A program made the position numbers and the translations under genes. 9,237 nucleotides of DNA from Sulfidibacterium sp046706345 (GTDB lineage: Bacteria; Bacteroidota; Bacteroidia; Bacteroidales; F082). The DNA lies in assembly GCA_046706345.1 (NCBI GenBank), contig JBJKPL010000154.1, positions 1-9,237 of the forward strand. Direction: 5' to 3'. The notes under the pieces are model-generated. The model had not been told where the DNA came from, did no database searches, and was given only the letters and a program-made list of their open reading frames with translations. The first letter of the stretch is position 1; every line of letters begins with the position of its first letter. Shown in pieces: positions 6,552 to 9,237 of the stretch.

Positions 6552-7003
6552 GCGTTAATTTCATCTTTTTTCCAAAGTCAGCGGGTTTTTCGGTTTTTAC
6601 CGTTCTTTATTCCGCCTTGCGGCCAAATTGTAAAATTTCAATATCAAAAATTTTTCCGGTTTAACCGCAGCGTCCTAGTACAAATAAGCTCACGGGTTTT
6701 GTTGTTCGATTTTCACACAACTCCGCCTCCCTTGCCCTTCATGGGAAGCTTCACAACAAAAAGTGCTTTAAATATGCCAAAAACTCTATTTATAATCATT
6801 ATATTTAATGTTCTTCTTGAGGAACTAGGCCATTGGTTTTCTTTGTTTTAACATCGTTTTTTTGCATAAAAAAGGAAGATTGAAACCTGATTTTTCCAAT
6901 TTTTAATTTGACGGCTTTCCATTTTCACAAAATTTCCCTTCCCAATTCCAGCTTTTATTCGTAAAATTGCACGCAATAATAAAAACGAAGATCCCTTTTG
7001 TAA
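6552..7003. other. Long intergenic region ahead of the ATP synthase genes
   Basis: About 450 bp with no convincing gene. It is AT-rich, especially from 6770 onward. It presumably holds the promoter of the atp operon. The only open frame worth noting is a 25-codon hydrophobic one at 6774-6851. Small hairpins such as 6612-6622 (4 bp stem) are too weak to call. I see no tRNA-like or riboswitch-like structure. Confidence 0.6.
6962..6969 (+). promoter_or_regulatory. Candidate -7 element of the atp operon
   Basis: TAAAATTG differs from TAnnTTTG at one base and lies 34 bp before the atpB start, giving a leader of about 28 nt. No TTTG is present at the usual upstream distance, so this is a tentative call. 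Confidence 0.35.
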
Positions 7004-8125
7004 ATGGACAAGAAAAGCATTGTAAACAAGGTAGTTACCATACTCTTGTTTTTCGTTTTTTTCGCAGGGCCGATGGTTTATGCCCTGGGAAGTACGGTAA
7101 AAGCGCAAGAGCAGGCTGGACAAAAGGAAGACCCGGTCCGGGAAGAAGGTAATAGAGTCGGTCATCTGATCATCGAACACATCACCGACAGTTACGAGTG
7201 GCACATCCTCTCCATCGGCGAGCACCATGTGACCGTACCCCTGCCGATCATTCTTTACGACCAGGGCCACTGGATCACTTTCTGGTCCTCCGAATTCCAC
7301 CATCATGACGGCCGGTATAAAGGTTATTTTATTGACGAGGAAAAAGACGTCAACACCAATAAGATCGTCCGGGAGGATGCTTCCGGAAAGATCGTCAGGC
7401 CTACCCTGGATCTGTCCATTACCAAAATGTCAGCTTCCGTGATCATCAATGCTTTTCTGGTGATCCTGATCTTTCTGGCCGTCGCCAAATCCTACCGGAA
7501 CCGACGGGGCAAGGCACCCAAGGGTTTCCAGTCGGCTATTGAGCCGCTGATCCTGATGGTCCGTGACGAAATCGCAAAGTCTTCCATCGGCGAGAAACAT
7601 TACGAAAAATTTACCCCATTCCTGTTGTCGCTGTTCTTCTTTATCTTCTTCAGCAATCTGATGGGGATCGTCCCTTTCTTTCCATGGGGATTCAGTGTAA
7701 CGGGAAGTATCGCCGTTACAGGAGTGATGGCTGCCTTTACTTTTGCCATCACCACCTATCAAGGCAACAAACATTATTGGAAAGATGTTTTCAACACCCC
7801 CGGCGTGCCGTGGTGGTTAAAGCTCCCCTTTCCGCTCATGCCGATCGTGGAGATCATGGGGATTTTCACCAAACCGATCGTCCTGATGATCCGTCTTTTT
7901 GCGAACATGATAGCAGGACACATTGTGATCCTCGGATTCATCGGATTAATTTTTATTTTTGGAAAAATGGCCCTCGGGTTGGGCTACGGAGTTTCCGTGG
8001 TTTCGGTGGGATTCTCCATCTTCCTGGATTTGCTGGAAGTGTTGATCTCTTTCATCCAGGCGTATGTCTTTGTCATTCTTTCGGCGCTTTACTTCGGCCT
8101 GGCCCTGGCGGAGCCCGAACATTAA
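7004..8125 (+). CDS. atpB: ATP synthase F0 subunit a, with signal-like N-terminus
   Basis: Subunit a forms the stationary proton half-channels beside the c-ring in the inner membrane. The essential arginine is Arg297 in IRLFANMIAGH, and Gln352 in SFIQAYVFVILSALYFG occupies the usual place on the next helix. Membrane segments lie at about 143-162, 204-226, 230-250, 283-320 and 325-365. At 373 residues it is about 100 longer than the Escherichia coli protein. The extra part is a signal-like hydrophobic segment (11-29) and a soluble stretch (30-140) with a His-rich EFHHHDGRY, as is common in Bacteroidota; I infer that it faces the periplasm. The ATG at 7004 directly follows an in-frame TAA at 7001-7003, so no longer start is possible. 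It leads the atpB-atpE-atpF-atpH run and has no Shine-Dalgarno. Confidence 0.96.
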   Translation: MDKKSIVNKVVTILLFFVFFAGPMVYALGSTVKAQEQAGQKEDPVREEGNRVGHLIIEHITDSYEWHILSIGEHHVTVPLPIILYDQGHWITFWSSEFHHHDGRYKGYFIDEEKDVNTNKIVREDASGKIVRPTLDLSITKMSASVIINAFLVILIFLAVAKSYRNRRGKAPKGFQSAIEPLILMVRDEIAKSSIGEKHYEKFTPFLLSLFFFIFFSNLMGIVPFFPWGFSVTGSIAVTGVMAAFTFAITTYQGNKHYWKDVFNTPGVPWWLKLPFPLMPIVEIMGIFTKPIVLMIRLFANMIAGHIVILGFIGLIFIFGKMALGLGYGVSVVSVGFSIFLDLLEVLISFIQAYVFVILSALYFGLALAEPEH

Positions 8126-8159
8126 GAGAAAATTATTTTCTAACATTAAATAATTCATT

Positions 8160-8420
8160 ATGCATTTATTAGAAGTTTTATTACAAGTTGCAGCCACGCT
8201 GACACCTTTTGCAAAAATGGGTGCCGGTATCGGTGCCGGTCTTGCTGCCATCGGGGCAGGTGTTGGAATCGGACCCATCGGCCGCGGTGCAGTGGAAGCC
8301 ATTGCCCGTCAGCCTGAAGCCGTGGGAGACATCCGTTCCAACATGATCATCTCCGCTGCACTGATCGAAGGGGTTGCCTTCTTTGCCATCGTGATTTGTC
8401 TGCTTATCATTTTCCTGTAA
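8160..8420 (+). CDS. atpE: ATP synthase F0 subunit c
   Basis: Subunit c forms the rotating membrane ring that carries ions for ATP synthesis. The 86 residues make two helices joined by the conserved polar loop RQPE (50-53). Helix one carries the glycine-rich packing run at 21-38, and helix two carries the ion-binding carboxylate Glu70 in ALIEGV. Sodium-type c subunits have Gln in helix one and Ser-Thr after the Glu (as in Ilyobacter tartaricus). Here the aligned residues are Ile37 and Gly71-Val72, so proton coupling is predicted. It starts 34 bp after atpB and has no Shine-Dalgarno, although c is needed in many copies per complex. A stable hairpin follows the stop. Confidence 0.96.
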   Translation: MHLLEVLLQVAATLTPFAKMGAGIGAGLAAIGAGVGIGPIGRGAVEAIARQPEAVGDIRSNMIISAALIEGVAFFAIVICLLIIFL

Positions 8421-8441
8421 GCCGAAAATCAAGAAATTTGC

Positions 8442-8470
8442 AGGTATTCCGGCGATAGGCCGGAATACTT
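8442..8470 (+). other. Intercistronic hairpin between atpE and atpF
   Basis: GTATTCCGGC (8444-8453) pairs perfectly with 8459-8468 across a 5 nt loop, and an A-U plus a G-U pair extend the stem to 8442 and 8470. It lies in the 82 bp gap between atpE and atpF. No U-tract follows (the next bases are ACATTGAAAT), so full termination is unlikely. A role in mRNA stability, processing or partial attenuation to favour the c subunit is inference. Confidence 0.7.
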
Positions 8471-8502
8471 ACATTGAAATTAAGAATTGAAAACAAAATA
8501 TT

Positions 8503-8997
8503 ATGCAATTAATTAATCCCGGTTTAGGAATCATCTTCTGGATGACCCTTACTTTTGGAATCGTCGTGTTTATCCTGGGTAAATACGCCTGGCCTTCAAT
8601 TTTGAAAGGATTAAAGGAGCGTGAACAAAGCATTCAGGAATCGCTCGACGCTGCCAAAGACGCCCAGGAGCAAATGAAACGGCTGAAAGCCGATAACGAA
8701 AAACTGCTTCAGGAAGCCAAGGAAGAAAGAGCCGCCATCCTGGCCGACGCACGCAAGATCAAAGAAAAGATCCTGGAAGAAGCCAAGGAAAAAGCCACCC
8801 AACAGGCAGATCATATCGTGGCACAGGCCAAGGAAAGGATCGACCATGAAAAGAAAGCTGCCTTGACGGAGATCAAAAACACCATTGCAGAATACTCCAT
8901 CGAGATTGCTGAGAAAATATTACGGGAAGAACTGAAGGATAAAAACAAACAAAAGGAACTTGTAGCCAAACTCCTGAAAGAATCCAGTTTAAACTAA
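8503..8997 (+). CDS. atpF: ATP synthase F0 subunit b
   Basis: Subunit b is the peripheral stalk that holds the F1 head against rotation. The 164 residues show the usual layout: one N-terminal membrane helix (about 8-27, GIIFWMTLTFGIVVFILG), then KYAWPSILKGLKERE and a long charged helix from about 35 to 140 rich in Ala, Glu and Lys with right-handed coiled-coil character, and a C-terminal part that should contact delta (subunit H). Length is normal (E. coli 156). A single b gene is present here, so a homodimer is expected. It starts 82 bp after atpE behind an AT-rich leader without Shine-Dalgarno and ends 12 bp before atpH. Confidence 0.95.
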   Translation: MQLINPGLGIIFWMTLTFGIVVFILGKYAWPSILKGLKEREQSIQESLDAAKDAQEQMKRLKADNEKLLQEAKEERAAILADARKIKEKILEEAKEKATQQADHIVAQAKERIDHEKKAALTEIKNTIAEYSIEIAEKILREELKDKNKQKELVAKLLKESSLN

Positions 8998-9009
8998 GCG
9001 TTGCAGACC

Positions 9010-9237
9010 ATGAGAGTGAATTTATTGGCAAAACGATATGCTGAAGCGGTTTTTGAACTGGCCGTTGAAACGAAAAGCGTTGATCGCATTGCGGACGACC
9101 TGAAGCTGGTGAACAAAGTGCTGGAAGAAAACCGGGAGCTCCGACGGATCATCGACAATCCGGTGATCGATCCCGGCAAAAAGATCAACATCCTGAACAG
9201 GATCTTCGGAGAAAAAGGCCAGGTCAGCGATCTGAGC
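9010..9237 (+). CDS. atpH: ATP synthase F1 subunit delta, N-terminal part, cut by window edge
   Basis: The first 76 residues of the delta (OSCP-like) subunit are visible, joining the peripheral stalk to the top of F1. The start MRVNLLAKRYAEAVFELA matches the family's opening helix (RYAEALFELA type), and DNPVIDPGKKINIL matches the conserved later helix that precedes the linker. The frame is open to the right edge. It begins 12 bp after the atpF stop, which fits the standard b-delta-alpha order, so atpA is expected next. No Shine-Dalgarno is seen. Confidence 0.94.
   Translation, partial: MRVNLLAKRYAEAVFELAVETKSVDRIADDLKLVNKVLEENRELRRIIDNPVIDPGKKINILNRIFGEKGQVSDLS

Noticed and set aside
6612..6622. 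CCGC/GCGG hairpin in the gap before atpB
   Set aside because: A 4 bp stem with no supporting context.
6848..7306. 152-codon minus-strand frame overlapping the start of atpB
   Set aside because: It lies antisense to a confidently identified subunit a gene and its translation shows no recognisable family.
8127..8141. AGAAAA/TTTTCT inverted repeat between atpB and atpE
   Set aside because: All but one pair is A-T with a 3 nt loop; expected by chance in AT-rich DNA.
1..9237. CRISPR arrays, insertion sequences, tRNA and rRNA genes, prophage or defence genes
   Set aside because: No regularly spaced repeats, transposase motifs, tRNA-like folds or defence protein motifs were seen; the content is housekeeping.

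Overview
The window looks like a chromosomal housekeeping stretch from a member of the Bacteroidota. Three things suggest this: several genes are preceded by the Bacteroidota-type -7 element TAnnTTTG, nearly all start codons lack a Shine-Dalgarno sequence, and ATP synthase subunit a has the long signal-bearing N-terminus common in that phylum. This is a reading from sequence features, not from a phylogeny.

Left half (minus strand, read right to left): enolase (eno) ends in a strong intrinsic terminator. It is followed by a two-gene potassium uptake unit, a single-RCK KtrA/TrkA-type regulator and a TrkH/KtrB-type channel subunit 6 bp apart. After a 173 bp gap with a well-formed Bacteroidota promoter comes a 156-166 residue protein I do not recognise. 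Then comes the first 304 residues of a P-type ATPase of the plasma-membrane proton pump type (P-IIIA), which runs off the left edge.

Right half (plus strand): an orphan 188-residue lipoprotein gene diverges from eno and has its own terminator. A gene-free stretch of about 0.5 kb follows. Then come the membrane-sector and stalk genes of the F-type ATP synthase, atpB-atpE-atpF-atpH (a, c, b, delta), with atpH cut by the right edge. Residues in the c subunit favour proton rather than sodium coupling.

Functionally, the left block pairs electrogenic K+ uptake with a probable proton-exporting ATPase, and the right block interconverts proton gradient and ATP. Together with enolase this is energy and ion homeostasis. 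I found no mobile element, CRISPR array, tRNA or rRNA, and no clear new multi-gene system. The most interesting leftovers are the unknown protein next to the proton pump, two intercistronic hairpins without U-tracts (before the pump gene and between atpE and atpF), the single strong ribosome binding site at eno, and the orphan lipoprotein.
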